A stretch of DNA of 64,000 nucleotides from positions 5,142,001 through 5,206,000 of the forward strand of contig CP097899.1 of the NCBI GenBank assembly GCA_023639215.1. Reading direction: 5' to 3'. The notes beneath the pieces are model-generated. The model made no database searches. It had not been told where the DNA came from and saw only the letters and a list, made by a program, of their open reading frames with translations. The position numbers and the translations under genes were made by a program. This document shows, piece after piece, positions 34,463-43,843 of this stretch (within the stretch, counting starts at the first letter, position 1; each line of letters opens with the position of its first letter). This stretch comes from Candidatus Pristimantibacillus lignocellulolyticus. Its GTDB lineage: Bacteria; Bacillota; Bacilli; Paenibacillales; Paenibacillaceae.

Positions 34463-35344
34463 CTACTTAATACCTGAATGTGCCATAGTCGTAATAACCT
34501 TACTTTGTAAAATTACAAATACAATTAGATTAGGAATAAACATAATAAGTGATGCAACCGCTGCTGCACCTTGCATTGCAACATTGTTGCCCAAATTATT
34601 AGTTAACGTCGATAAGAAGAAAGCAAAACTCTTCATCTCATCATCAAGCATGAATAACGATGAAGTTTCAATATTAGCCCACGAATTTTGAAATGCTAAT
34701 ATCGCTACTGTCGCAACAGCTGGCATACAAACAGGGATCACCACTCGTAAAAACACCGTAAACTCATTTGCACCATCTATTCTAGCGGCCTCTAATAACG
34801 CATCAGGAATCTGATCCATAAATTGCTTTAGTAAAAACACACCAACGGGCATCGCCATCATTGGAAGTAAATGTGCAAAATAAGTATTCATAATGCCTAA
34901 TTGACTTACGACCAAATATCTTGGAATTTGTACAACTTCTGGTGCAAACATTAAAGTCAAAAGAATGCTACTAAACACAAATGTTGCCCCAGGAAACTTA
35001 TGCTTAGCTAAAGGATACGCGCATAATGCACTAACTATCGTTACTAGCACAACGGATGCTACCGATACAAATACACTGTTAAAAATGTAACGAATCATAG
35101 GAACCGTTGACCTTGCTGTAACAGAAAGAAGCTCATTGAAATTTTGCAGGGAAGGCTCTTTCACGATAAAAGTTGGTGGATACACGAACAACTCATGGTA
35201 TGGCTTAAAAGCATGATTGAATATATACACGATAGGTAATAACATAAAAATGGAGATTACAATGAGAATGACCGTTAATAATTTCTGAAATCCATCCATT
35301 GTTTGCAATCTGTTTCGTCTATATAACAGAAGCTGACGCCACAT
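34463..35344 (-). CDS. Carbohydrate ABC permease, MalG type (first pair)
   Basis: The 293-residue protein has six TM helices and EAA loop LLEAARIDGANEFTVFLRVVIPVC. It is paralogous to 28082-28987 but not closely. I start it at ATG 35344, nine bases after AAGGAG; upstream in-frame codons are too close to that site. It starts one base after the partner permease's stop codon. Confidence 0.83.
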   Translation of the reverse strand: MWRQLLLYRRNRLQTMDGFQKLLTVILIVISIFMLLPIVYIFNHAFKPYHELFVYPPTFIVKEPSLQNFNELLSVTARSTVPMIRYIFNSVFVSVASVVLVTIVSALCAYPLAKHKFPGATFVFSSILLTLMFAPEVVQIPRYLVVSQLGIMNTYFAHLLPMMAMPVGVFLLKQFMDQIPDALLEAARIDGANEFTVFLRVVIPVCMPAVATVAILAFQNSWANIETSSLFMLDDEMKSFAFFLSTLTNNLGNNVAMQGAAAVASLIMFIPNLIVFVILQSKVITTMAHSGIK

Positions 35345-35345
35345 A

Positions 35346-36272
35346 TTACTCATCTCCTTTCGTTCCAAAAAGTCCCCAGCTTAATCGATTTGATGCATAC
35401 ATAATAATAAGTAAAAATACAGAAATAGCTGCTGCATAACCCATTTCAAACCGAATAAACCCAAAATCCTCAATATGATTAATAATAAGATGCCCGGAGT
35501 ATGCAGGTGTTGGATTCATTCCTGAAAGTTCCACTCCAATGGCACCAGTCTTAAATGTTGCTACAATAGCCATTACTGCTCCGAATAACATTTGAGGTTT
35601 CATCGATGGAATCGTAATGTACCATATTTCTTGTAACCTGCTTTTCATTCCGTCGATTCGTGCTGCCTCATAGTAATCTTTATTAATATTAAGGATGCCT
35701 GCAAGCATAGCGAGAAACCCGACCCCCATACTTGACCACAATGTAACTACTATCATGGCATTCATTAAGTAGTCAGGATCAGTTACCCATAATTGAGGCA
35801 CATCTATAATCCCAAGCCTTAGCAGAATACTATTCAAGTAACCGATTCGATCACCAGTTAGCATTGGCAACCACACAATAGACATGGCTATTCCGATCGT
35901 TAGCGATGGTGTATACATCGCTAGTGAGAACCACTTCTGCAATTTACCTGGTAATTGCGAGATTAACCATGCCAATAAAAAGGCTGCGATATAACCACCA
36001 GGTCCAACGATTAGAGCAAATTTAAACGTATTAGGAAGTGCATATTTTAGAAACAATAAATCTTGTGATATTAAATATTGAAAGTTCTGCCACCCAATAA
36101 ATCTTGGTCTTTCAATAGCATTAAAATAAGTAAAACTTAGTACAACAGCAGCTATAACAGGTACAACAATAAATGCTAGAAAACAAAGCATAAATGGAGT
36201 AATAAATAAGTAGCTCAGTCTAAATTTCCAAATATTTTGTAAATGATTTGCTATTTTATTGGACATATTCAT
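35346..36272 (-). CDS. Carbohydrate ABC permease, MalF type (first pair)
   Basis: The 308-residue protein has six TM helices and the loop YYEAARIDGMKSRLQEIWYITIPSM. Its 5' end overlaps the end of the large binding-protein gene by 17 bases, with GGGAGGGAG in that overlap, indicating coupled translation. It works with 34463-35344. Confidence 0.85.
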   Translation of the reverse strand: MNMSNKIANHLQNIWKFRLSYLFITPFMLCFLAFIVVPVIAAVVLSFTYFNAIERPRFIGWQNFQYLISQDLLFLKYALPNTFKFALIVGPGGYIAAFLLAWLISQLPGKLQKWFSLAMYTPSLTIGIAMSIVWLPMLTGDRIGYLNSILLRLGIIDVPQLWVTDPDYLMNAMIVVTLWSSMGVGFLAMLAGILNINKDYYEAARIDGMKSRLQEIWYITIPSMKPQMLFGAVMAIVATFKTGAIGVELSGMNPTPAYSGHLIINHIEDFGFIRFEMGYAAAISVFLLIIMYASNRLSWGLFGTKGDE

Positions 36273-39240
36273 TCACTCCCTCCCATGGATCAGTGATTTG
36301 AGGGAAGCTAAACCTTTTTTGGATCTCGCCTTTTTCATTCACAAAACCAAACTCTTGCTGCTTTCGCAGTAATTCACGATTGATATCCAAAACTGTCGTC
36401 TCAAGTGCTGTACGGTAGTTCGTTCCATTAATAACAGATGCTACCCAAGCATTATTCAATTCACGCCCCAAGAAGTAACCTCCAGGAGGATTTTCTTTTT
36501 CTCGATACCAAGACCATTGTTCTAAAATGACATTTGAATCTTCTTTTTTCCAAGGTAGTTGAGTAAATGCTTCTATATTAGCAGTGTTCCAACGGAATGA
36601 AACACCATTTATTGCTTCTAATTCTGAACCATAACGTTGTTGAGCCTCTGTGGATACCCACCACTTCATAAAAGTCCAAGCGTCATTTTTTTTCTGAGAC
36701 TTCTCGAAAATTACACCGGTCGTTTGTTGTCCGCCTGCCCATCTAGTAATAGATCCATCCTCTTGTTCCACCCCTGGTATAAGTGCCATTCCCCAGCGAC
36801 CATTAAGTTCTGGTGCTGCTGCGGACAATTGAATGTACATATTATAATCAGAAATACCAATAGGCATTGTTCCACTGCGGAAATGCTGATAGAAACTAGG
36901 CACTTGTTTTTCGAGAGAATACATATTGAACAAATCAGTCCATTGTTGGAAAGCTTTGAAACCTTCAGGTGTGTCTAGTGCTGTAGTCAGTCCATCAGCT
37001 GAATAGAAGTCAACACCATTTTGATAGATGAATGGTAAAAACTCATTTGGATTGATATAAAAATTCATATCATTTTGTTGCAAGGTTGGCAGTGAATCAT
37101 ATACGTCTCCCCATGTTTCAGGAATTTCTAATCCGAGATTTCTCATAATATCTTTTCGATAATAAAGAACTTGGAACGATTGAGTCTCAGGAATAGCATA
37201 ATAACCCCCGTCATAATACAACGCTTGCCATGATCCTGGGCTATAGCGTTCATATAGATCATCGAAATCTTCAAATTTTGATAGATCATATATACTTCCT
37301 CTAATTGCATAATCAACAGGTAAATCTTGATTTAAGCCAAGTGCAACATCCGGTTGCAATCCCGCTGCATTTGATAAAACAAGTAATTGAGTAGTAGGTA
37401 GTAAATTTACTTTTACTTTAATTCCAGTAGCTGGCGTAAATTGTTCATTCACAAGATCTTGTAGTTGTGTGACATAATCTCGACCACGCAATACCCACAC
37501 ATTTAACTCCTGCTCATCCATATCATCTAAGCTTTGACGTGTATTAAAGGAATAGCCAAAGTTAGCTAACTGTCCAACAACCTTATCTCCCAGAGATGTT
37601 TCCATCACGGGAATGGATTGACCATAAGGTACGATATATATTTCGTCTAGTTGGAGTGGCTGCTTATGCAGATTAACTACAAAATTATTAATTTTTTCGG
37701 TAATAGAAGTAATCTCATCTACATAGTAGGGTATATCGTCAGCATGTTTTAATAATTGCTCAATATCACTAGCAGATGCCCTAAAACCTTCACTTATACT
37801 GTCCTTACTTCCATTAACATTCGCCATTTCATCTGCCAACACTATTAAATTAGCTTGTGCTAACTGTAGTTTGTCCGTTAAACCTGGCAAATCTCGATCT
37901 AACTTCCATGTACGATTGCGGTCAATCTGACGACCAGTTAATGATCTTATATCTTGTTCTGCCTCACGTAAAAGTGCACTTAAATTTTCTATCCCACGTA
38001 CAATTGGACTTATTGTTGAGTGAGTCAAAGCTATCGATAACGTGTGCGTTCCTTTCTCCAAGTAGAAGTTAAAAGGCTCTCCCCCATTATCCTCAAGTAC
38101 GACTCCCTTCCAGGAAGAAGAATATGGGAATCGATACGTCAGTAACTCTTCAAATGGCACTTTTCCATCGATTTGAATTCTTCTAAAGGAAGCTTTTTGG
38201 GAGAATCTTTCCTGAAGTGCTCTCATTCCAATTTGATAATATCCACTTTCAGCCACTTCAAATTGCCAAGCAGCCTCTTGGTTAGGCCAATCCCAACGAA
38301 CTCCCCCCATCGTATTATAAGTAATACGACCTTTTGCCCGAGGAACCGTACTCCAATCGCGATCCCACATCATTACGATAGAAGGATCATTCTTCCATAC
38401 CATTTGTTCTGCCTGCAACGTAATAATCTCTTCATTAAGTGGTTCTATCTCTTGCTCATTAGTAACTTCTTTGTAAGTCGGCAACACCGTAGGCGGTTCT
38501 AAGTACAATTTATCTAGCGCAATTGGCTCATAACCTTCTATACGAATCGTATTTTTACCTTTTGCAAAGTACCATTTAAGCGGCTTGGCATAATTGGCAC
38601 CAGCATCTACGAACGGCCATTGACTCCAGTCTGAAATATCCTGTGCAACAGGACGAATCTCGTCACCGTCATCATTTTTCAATATTTCGCTCTTATCACG
38701 CCACAATCGATATAATGTGATAGATGATGCTTCTCGGAAAGGACGTTCCCCGTTAATCTTGACATCCCATACTATCGGCCTGGTATAATTATCACCTTGA
38801 ATAGGGTAATAGAGCGCATGTAATTCATATAATCCATCCTTTGGAACATCGACTTCATACTCTATCCAGTTTGTATCTTTAGATTCCCATAGGAGTACAT
38901 TATCTTTTCCTCCATACGAGCCCTTATAGATTTCAGTTTGACTGGATTGAGCAGAAGGAGTGGTAGCGTCTATTTCAATACGAGAGGTTACTGACGTTAA
39001 TTGTTGCTGCTCCCAACCCTGAAGAACATTTACATAATAGGGATCTAGATCAGCCTCTGCTACAGACTTATCCTCCCAAATGACAAAGTCCTTTAGTGTT
39101 AGATTCGCTTGATATGGTCCTGAGCGGAGAGTACCTTTTGCTTGACTTGAAATAAGCCCTGTCGTTAATGTAGCGATAACTAGTAATAATAGAACCGACC
39201 AAACATATCTACTTTTCATTTGTAATTTGCCTCGTATCAT
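36256..39240 (-). CDS. Large extracellular solute-binding protein with carbohydrate-binding-like N-terminal domains
   Basis: A 994-residue exported protein with an N-terminal signal helix (WSVLLLLVIATLTTGLI). Residues about 100-260 and 275-430 each look like galactose-binding-type beta sandwiches (VLLWESKDTNWIEYEVDVPK and WQFEVAESGYYQIGMRALQE begin matching halves). A helical linker (440-540) follows. Residues about 555-994 are a family 1 solute-binding domain (VNEQFTPATGIKVKVNLLP, YAIPETQSFQVLYYRKDIMR, WTFMKWWVSTEAQQRYGSEL). Ordinary SBPs are 420-560 residues. No lipobox Cys is visible, so anchoring would be by the uncleaved helix. It is followed directly by its permease pair. Confidence 0.8.
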   Translation of the reverse strand: MIRGKLQMKSRYVWSVLLLLVIATLTTGLISSQAKGTLRSGPYQANLTLKDFVIWEDKSVAEADLDPYYVNVLQGWEQQQLTSVTSRIEIDATTPSAQSSQTEIYKGSYGGKDNVLLWESKDTNWIEYEVDVPKDGLYELHALYYPIQGDNYTRPIVWDVKINGERPFREASSITLYRLWRDKSEILKNDDGDEIRPVAQDISDWSQWPFVDAGANYAKPLKWYFAKGKNTIRIEGYEPIALDKLYLEPPTVLPTYKEVTNEQEIEPLNEEIITLQAEQMVWKNDPSIVMMWDRDWSTVPRAKGRITYNTMGGVRWDWPNQEAAWQFEVAESGYYQIGMRALQERFSQKASFRRIQIDGKVPFEELLTYRFPYSSSWKGVVLEDNGGEPFNFYLEKGTHTLSIALTHSTISPIVRGIENLSALLREAEQDIRSLTGRQIDRNRTWKLDRDLPGLTDKLQLAQANLIVLADEMANVNGSKDSISEGFRASASDIEQLLKHADDIPYYVDEITSITEKINNFVVNLHKQPLQLDEIYIVPYGQSIPVMETSLGDKVVGQLANFGYSFNTRQSLDDMDEQELNVWVLRGRDYVTQLQDLVNEQFTPATGIKVKVNLLPTTQLLVLSNAAGLQPDVALGLNQDLPVDYAIRGSIYDLSKFEDFDDLYERYSPGSWQALYYDGGYYAIPETQSFQVLYYRKDIMRNLGLEIPETWGDVYDSLPTLQQNDMNFYINPNEFLPFIYQNGVDFYSADGLTTALDTPEGFKAFQQWTDLFNMYSLEKQVPSFYQHFRSGTMPIGISDYNMYIQLSAAAPELNGRWGMALIPGVEQEDGSITRWAGGQQTTGVIFEKSQKKNDAWTFMKWWVSTEAQQRYGSELEAINGVSFRWNTANIEAFTQLPWKKEDSNVILEQWSWYREKENPPGGYFLGRELNNAWVASVINGTNYRTALETTVLDINRELLRKQQEFGFVNEKGEIQKRFSFPQITDPWEGVNEYVQ

Positions 39241-39290
39241 TACATGCCACTCCTTTCCACTCTTAGTTACAACTTGTTGTTTTTAGTGTT

Positions 39291-39356
39291 GTTCAATATG
39301 CGACGTCGTATAAACTACAACGCAACACATCGTAATCAAAGCTAAACTTTTTGAAC
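39291..39356 (-). repeat. Interspersed repeat copy inside the ABC operon, both ends GTTCAA/TTGAAC
   Basis: On the minus strand it begins GTTCAAAAAGTTTAGCTTTG, continues ATTACGATGTGTTGCGTTGTAG and ends ATATTGAAC. It is the same family as 29023-29088 and occupies the 121-base gap between the ATPase gene and the large SBP gene. Confidence 0.58.
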
Positions 39357-39361
39357 TTCCT

Positions 39362-40483
39362 CTATTCGAGATTGTTCAATGTTAGGCGCTTCCCACTGTC
39401 TGCTTCAAAATAGAGTGCCTTGGACATATCAGGAACAATCCTTAGTTTTTCTTGATCATTAGATTTGTAATAAGCATCCACTCGCATAATAAGTAATTTC
39501 TCTTCTCCAATGTCTAGATGAAGGAAACGATCTGCACCCATTAACTCACTAATATGGAATGTACCCGTAATAACCGGCTCCGTATATAACCCTTCCAACG
39601 CTATATGCTCTGGACGAAGTCCAAGCATGACTCTACGATCAATTTTATTATGCATTCTCAAAATATCTGATGCCTCTTGCCCAATCGGTAAGTTATATCT
39701 TTTCGTCTGAAAAGTTAATCGCCCTGCCTGGTCCGCTACTACTTTCCCTTGAATTAAATTGATTTGTGGGGAACCGATAAAGCTAGCCACAAAAGTATTG
39801 TTTGGCGTAGCATAAACTGCTTCTGGCGTATCAATTTGTTGTACGACCCCATCCTTCATAACAACAATTCGATCAGCCATTGTCATCGCTTCAACCTGAT
39901 CATGTGTGACATAGATGAATGTTGCTGCTAAGCTTTTGTGCAGCTTAATTAATTCCATTCTCATCTGAACGCGTAGTTTGGCATCAAGATTTGAGAGAGG
40001 TTCATCCATAAGAAATACTTTAGGATCACGTACAATAGCTCTTCCAAGAGCAACACGCTGACGCTGTCCGCCTGACAATTCTTTCGGCTTACGATGTAAA
40101 TATGCTTCAATTTCTAATATTTTTGCTGCTTTTCTCACAGCCAAATCAATCTCATGTCTTGGTTGCTTTCTAAGCCTCAATCCAAAAGCTATGTTTTCAA
40201 ACACACTCATGTTTGGATACAAAGCATAGTTCTGAAACACCATAGCAATATCACGATCTTTAGGGGGAAGATGATTTACCAATTGGTCACCAATGTATAC
40301 TTCACCTTCTGTAATATCCTCTAACCCAGCAATCATTCTTAACGTTGTAGATTTTCCACATCCAGAGGGACCGACAAACACAAGAAATTCTCGATCTTTA
40401 ATTTCAAGATGAAAATCATTCACTACAACCTGTTTATCCTTGCCATATCGCTTATATAAATGGTTGATAACAATACCAGCCAT
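39362..40483 (-). CDS. Multi-sugar ABC ATPase, MsmX/UgpC type
   Basis: The 373-residue ATPase has Walker A GPSGCGKST, Q-loop MVFQNYALYPNMSV, signature LSGGQRQRVALGRAIVRDPK, Walker B VFLMDEPLSNLD and switch His in YVTHDQVEAM. A C-terminal TOBE/MalK regulatory domain (about 240-373) includes MLGLRPEHI. MsmX-like ATPases energise several CUT1 importers, so this one may drive both permease pairs of the operon. The second ATG (40483) is nine bases from GGGAG and is preferred. Confidence 0.9.
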   Translation of the reverse strand: MAGIVINHLYKRYGKDKQVVVNDFHLEIKDREFLVFVGPSGCGKSTTLRMIAGLEDITEGEVYIGDQLVNHLPPKDRDIAMVFQNYALYPNMSVFENIAFGLRLRKQPRHEIDLAVRKAAKILEIEAYLHRKPKELSGGQRQRVALGRAIVRDPKVFLMDEPLSNLDAKLRVQMRMELIKLHKSLAATFIYVTHDQVEAMTMADRIVVMKDGVVQQIDTPEAVYATPNNTFVASFIGSPQINLIQGKVVADQAGRLTFQTKRYNLPIGQEASDILRMHNKIDRRVMLGLRPEHIALEGLYTEPVITGTFHISELMGADRFLHLDIGEEKLLIMRVDAYYKSNDQEKLRIVPDMSKALYFEADSGKRLTLNNLE

Positions 40484-40497
40484 ACTCATCCGCTCCC

Positions 40498-41871
40498 TTA
40501 TTGCGTTTTAGATAAAGTTTCTAGCTCCTTATCAATCGCTTCTTGTGCGATACGTAATGCTGTATTAATATCCTGCCCCTCAGTAGCGACTCTTTGCTCC
40601 GCCTCTACTAAAAATTTCCGTACTTTCCCTTCATATTTATGGGGACGAATCACTTCACGTGGTGGGGCATTAAAGATGTTCTCAACCTTCTTACCTTGTA
40701 ATACAGCAATATCTTGACCGTACACCTCTTCGAATTGTTCACCCTCAACTGTTGGTACACGACCAGCTTTAGATAGTGCTAATTGTGATTCATCCGACAA
40801 TAGATTAGCCAACACTTGGAATGCGATATCTTTATGCTTGCTTGATTTTGTCAAAATAATAGAGTGGATATTAGCACCCTTTCCTGTTCCTAAATTCTCT
40901 TCAAAATTCGGGAACGGTGCAAAATCCCAATTTAATTCAATGCCTTGCTGTCTTAATTCTTCAAGTGGTCCCAATAGATGAGCTAGATTGTATGCAACCA
41001 TAGCAATATTTTGTTCATTGAAGAAAATATCATCATCATCGGCATATAAGTAACGACCATCTGCACCAATAAATCCAGGTACTTCATAACTCTTTTGTAG
41101 TTGTTCAAACACTTTTACCCACTCTGGAGAGGTAACATTTGCAGTACCTGTCTCTGGATCAACGATCGTTAGATCAAGACCAGTCGAAATATTGTTAGAA
41201 CCAAACAGATCAATTCCGATATAATTAACACCATTATCTGAACGAGTCACTTGTTTACCTAAATTAATAGCCTCATTCCAGCTCATCTGTTCATCTGGTG
41301 GATAATTCACGCTGAATTTATCAAAGATATCTTTGTTATAGAACAATACAGGTAAATTTACAGAGAATGGAAAGCCGTGCAATTCCCCTTGGGGTGAATA
41401 TTGTTTTATCGTATCTAATACAACTGGCTTTAGTTTCGATAAATCTACATTGTATTTTTCAACATAAGGGTTCAAATCTTCTGCTAATTCTAAATCAGAA
41501 ATCGTTGTTGCTAGATTTGATGTGGCTACAAATATCAGATCCGGTACTTCACCTGAAGTAATAAGCGGTTCAAGTTCGACATCTTCTGGAGCATCTACCC
41601 ACTCCAGCGTTACGTGAGGGAATTTAGCTTTTGTAGTTTCTACGAGTGTTTTCTCAAATTCAGTTTCTGTAACCGTTATGCCTGCTCTTAATACTTTGAG
41701 AGTTACAGGTTCTTCAGAAGCGACTTCTTCCTTGGTTGCATTATGATTTGTATCTTTAGTTTGATTTGCATTGGTTGTTGTTTTTACTGGATTATTATTA
41801 TTACTGCAACCGGATAACACGCCTATCACTATAATAAATACTAAAAATATAGCTAATCTTGCTTTTCTCAT
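40498..41871 (-). CDS. Extracellular solute-binding lipoprotein (family 1)
   Basis: The 457-residue protein has a signal peptide with lipobox LSGC at about residue 22, a Thr/Asn-rich linker, then the binding domain (VTETEFEKTLVETTKAKFPH, DLIFVATSN, LPVLFYNKDIFDKFSVNYPP, TRSDNGVNYIGIDLF, VLANLLSDESQLALSKAGRV). It is paralogous to the lipoproteins at 46575 and 48486. It is the first gene of the large ABC operon, eight to fourteen bases before the ATPase gene. Confidence 0.88.
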   Translation of the reverse strand: MRKARLAIFLVFIIVIGVLSGCSNNNNPVKTTTNANQTKDTNHNATKEEVASEEPVTLKVLRAGITVTETEFEKTLVETTKAKFPHVTLEWVDAPEDVELEPLITSGEVPDLIFVATSNLATTISDLELAEDLNPYVEKYNVDLSKLKPVVLDTIKQYSPQGELHGFPFSVNLPVLFYNKDIFDKFSVNYPPDEQMSWNEAINLGKQVTRSDNGVNYIGIDLFGSNNISTGLDLTIVDPETGTANVTSPEWVKVFEQLQKSYEVPGFIGADGRYLYADDDDIFFNEQNIAMVAYNLAHLLGPLEELRQQGIELNWDFAPFPNFEENLGTGKGANIHSIILTKSSKHKDIAFQVLANLLSDESQLALSKAGRVPTVEGEQFEEVYGQDIAVLQGKKVENIFNAPPREVIRPHKYEGKVRKFLVEAEQRVATEGQDINTALRIAQEAIDKELETLSKTQ

Positions 41872-41931
41872 CTAAATCTCTCCCAAGCACGTTTAAATTT
41901 CGCATCAAACCACTTCGTTTTATCTGTAATT

Positions 41932-41976
41932 AAAAAAAATTCCGTATCTGTCGCTATAATCACTCCAGATACGGAA
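41932..41976 (-). terminator. Intrinsic terminator of the redoxin gene
   Basis: TTCCGTATCTG and CAGATACGGAA (41976-41966/41950-41940) form a perfect 11-bp stem with eight T residues after it on the minus strand. It isolates the ABC operon from the upstream gene. Confidence 0.85.
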
Positions 41977-41991
41977 CCTTCGCCTGATCTG

Positions 41992-42585
41992 TTAGTTAGT
42001 TGTTAGAATTAAATCGCATGCCTCTGCCGGTATCCAATTTTTATCTTGCCCTTCCCATTTCACATTGCAGCCTAGTGGGTTAGTTAATGGAGTTTGTACT
42101 TCTCTACCAGCAATGTGATCATCTAGAGCTCTTTCTAAATCATTGCTTGTAATTTTGTCTGCCTCACGTGGATTATCCACTCCGCGTCCAGTGTAAATAA
42201 GTTTGCGATCTTGATCAAACACGTAGAAATGTGGTGTACGTAGTGCACCGTAAGCTAATGCTGCCGTTTGTTCTGCATCATGAACGTATACCCAAGGGAA
42301 ATTATGCTGCTCGATTCGTTCAACCATTTTTTCATAGGAGTCATCTGGTTTAGTGTTCGCACTGTTAGCGTTAATTCCTACAAATGAAACTCCTTGTTGC
42401 GCGTATTTCAAAACGGTTTGACGCGTGACTTCATCTGATCCAATAACAAAAGGGCAGCTGTTACTTGTAAAGAAAACAACTAATACTTTAGCTTCCTCAA
42501 AACTGTTCAAACCGTAATACTTGCCATCAACCGATAATAGATTAAAATCTGGAGCTTGATCTCCAAGCTGTAAAGTAAATGCCAT
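41992..42585 (-). CDS. Redoxin/AhpC-TSA family protein
   Basis: This 197-residue protein with a thioredoxin fold has the N-terminal FTLQLGDQAPDFNLLSVDGK and an active-site region FFTSNSCPFVIGSDE with a single Cys followed by Pro-Phe rather than CxxC. It continues with HDAEQTAALAYGALRTPHFYVFD. A second Cys pair is near the C-terminus (PLGCNVKW, EACDLIL). It resembles peroxiredoxin-like proteins annotated as thioredoxin family, with cytosolic location. ATG 42585 fits the GGGAG site better than ATG 42594. Confidence 0.78.
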   Translation of the reverse strand: MAFTLQLGDQAPDFNLLSVDGKYYGLNSFEEAKVLVVFFTSNSCPFVIGSDEVTRQTVLKYAQQGVSFVGINANSANTKPDDSYEKMVERIEQHNFPWVYVHDAEQTAALAYGALRTPHFYVFDQDRKLIYTGRGVDNPREADKITSNDLERALDDHIAGREVQTPLTNPLGCNVKWEGQDKNWIPAEACDLILTTN

Positions 42586-42612
42586 ATTCTTCATCTCCCA
42601 AACATTTTATAT

Positions 42613-42658
42613 AAAAAAAGAGACATAGCTATCTTAACAGTAAGATAGCCATGACTCT
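42613..42658 (-). terminator. Intrinsic terminator of cysK
   Basis: GGCTATCTTA and TAAGATAGC with an extended, slightly mismatched base (AGAG/CTCT) form a long stem followed by seven T on the minus strand. Confidence 0.8.
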
Positions 42659-42697
42659 GGTTTACCAGTCGATCATGGACGATTAGTATAATGCTTC

Positions 42698-43642
42698 TTA
42701 TACTTGTTGTTCATCTGCATAAAGAACAGTAGATAGATATCGTTCACCATTACTCGGAACTACCGCTACTACACGCTTACCTGTTCCCAGTTGTTTGGCT
42801 AATTGTATTGCAGCATAGATCGCTGCACCTGATGAAATTCCACCAAGTATACCTTCTTGCCTAGCTACAAGACGAGCAGTTTCAAATGCTTGCTCATTGG
42901 TTACCGTAATAATCTGATTATATATTTGAGTATTTAATATAGATGGAATAAATCCAGCGCCTATTCCTTGGATTTTATGCGGCGTAGGCTTACCTCCTGA
43001 TAACACTGCAGAAAAGGCTGGCTCTACTGCTACAATTTGAATAGATGGATATTTATTTTTCAATACTTCTCCCGCTCCTGTAATTGTTCCACCAGTTCCA
43101 ATACCAGCTACAAAACCATCAAGTCCACCATCTAATGTGTCAATAGCTGCAACAATCTCTGGTCCAGTCGTTGTCCTGTGGATATTTACATTTGCGATAT
43201 TATCAAATTGACGGGCCGGGAAATAATTCGGGTTACGGTCCAATATTTCTTGTGCAACACGGATCGCACCTTTCATGCCTTCCGCACCTGGCGTTAAGAT
43301 AAGCTCTGCTCCATAAGCGCGTAGTAAGTTCCTTCTCTCAAAACTCATCGTTTCTGGCATAACGAGTACTGCTTTATAACCACGTGCGGCAGCAACTAAT
43401 GCAATTCCAATTCCTGTGTTACCACTAGTTGCTTCAATAATCGTACTCCCTTTTTGTAGAAGCCCTAACTTCTCAGCCTCTTCAATGATACTAATGGCGA
43501 TTCTATCCTTCACACTACTTCCAGGATTGAAATATTCTAGCTTCAACAGCACTTCTGCGCTATCTTCGGGAACAATATTATTCAACCGTACCAATGGGGT
43601 ATTCCCTATTAATTCAGTAATATTGTTTGCAACTCTAGTCAA
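42698..43642 (-). CDS. cysK: Cysteine synthase A (O-acetylserine sulfhydrylase)
   Basis: A 314-residue PLP enzyme making cysteine from O-acetylserine and sulfide. Motifs are NPGSSVKDRIA with the PLP lysine, EATSGNTGIG for the substrate loop, GIGTGGTITG for phosphate binding, and ISSGAAIYAAI. I start it at TTG 43642, seven bases after GGAGGTGG; the longer in-frame start at 43657 would put that ribosome site inside the gene. It is monocistronic, with a strong promoter and operator-like palindrome upstream and a terminator downstream. Confidence 0.92.
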   Translation of the reverse strand: MTRVANNITELIGNTPLVRLNNIVPEDSAEVLLKLEYFNPGSSVKDRIAISIIEEAEKLGLLQKGSTIIEATSGNTGIGIALVAAARGYKAVLVMPETMSFERRNLLRAYGAELILTPGAEGMKGAIRVAQEILDRNPNYFPARQFDNIANVNIHRTTTGPEIVAAIDTLDGGLDGFVAGIGTGGTITGAGEVLKNKYPSIQIVAVEPAFSAVLSGGKPTPHKIQGIGAGFIPSILNTQIYNQIITVTNEQAFETARLVARQEGILGGISSGAAIYAAIQLAKQLGTGKRVVAVVPSNGERYLSTVLYADEQQV

Positions 43643-43682
43643 GATGACCACCTCCAATAACTTGTATAGCTACTAATAGACA

Positions 43683-43722
43683 AAGAGCGCTCCTGATTAA
43701 CTCAGAAACGCTCTCCGTTTGT
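43683..43722 (-). promoter_or_regulatory. Hairpin in the cysK leader
   Basis: On the minus strand AGAGCG pairs with CGCTCT around an inner CTGA/TCAG stem, giving a two-step hairpin between the promoter and the ribosome site. Only three T residues follow, so it is not a clear terminator. It may be a leader element of cysK or only a stable 5' end. Confidence 0.35.
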
Positions 43723-43770
43723 ACGGTTGTGCACATTAAAACTATTCATATGTGTTTAATCGGATATAAT

Positions 43771-43784
43771 TATTGAATTCAATA
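43771..43784. promoter_or_regulatory. 14-bp perfect palindrome at the cysK transcription start
   Basis: TATTGAATTCAATA overlaps the -10 end and predicted start site (about 43774) of the promoter at 43781-43809, a usual repressor position. It does not match the CymR box I know. Confidence 0.4.
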
Positions 43785-43809
43785 TAGCACGACTAAACAT
43801 TACATTCAA
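43781..43809 (-). promoter_or_regulatory. SigA-type promoter of cysK
   Basis: TTGAAT (43809-43804), 17-base spacer, TATATT (43786-43781) on the minus strand. It begins just after the nitroreductase stop codon, giving a leader of about 130 bases. Confidence 0.6.
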
Positions 43810-43843
43810 TACCTAAAATTTCAAATTTAATCTTTATTTTCGA

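Noticed and set aside
42698..43657. Longer cysK start at 43657
   Set aside because: It would place the clear GGAGGTGG ribosome site inside the coding sequence; TTG 43642 is correctly spaced.
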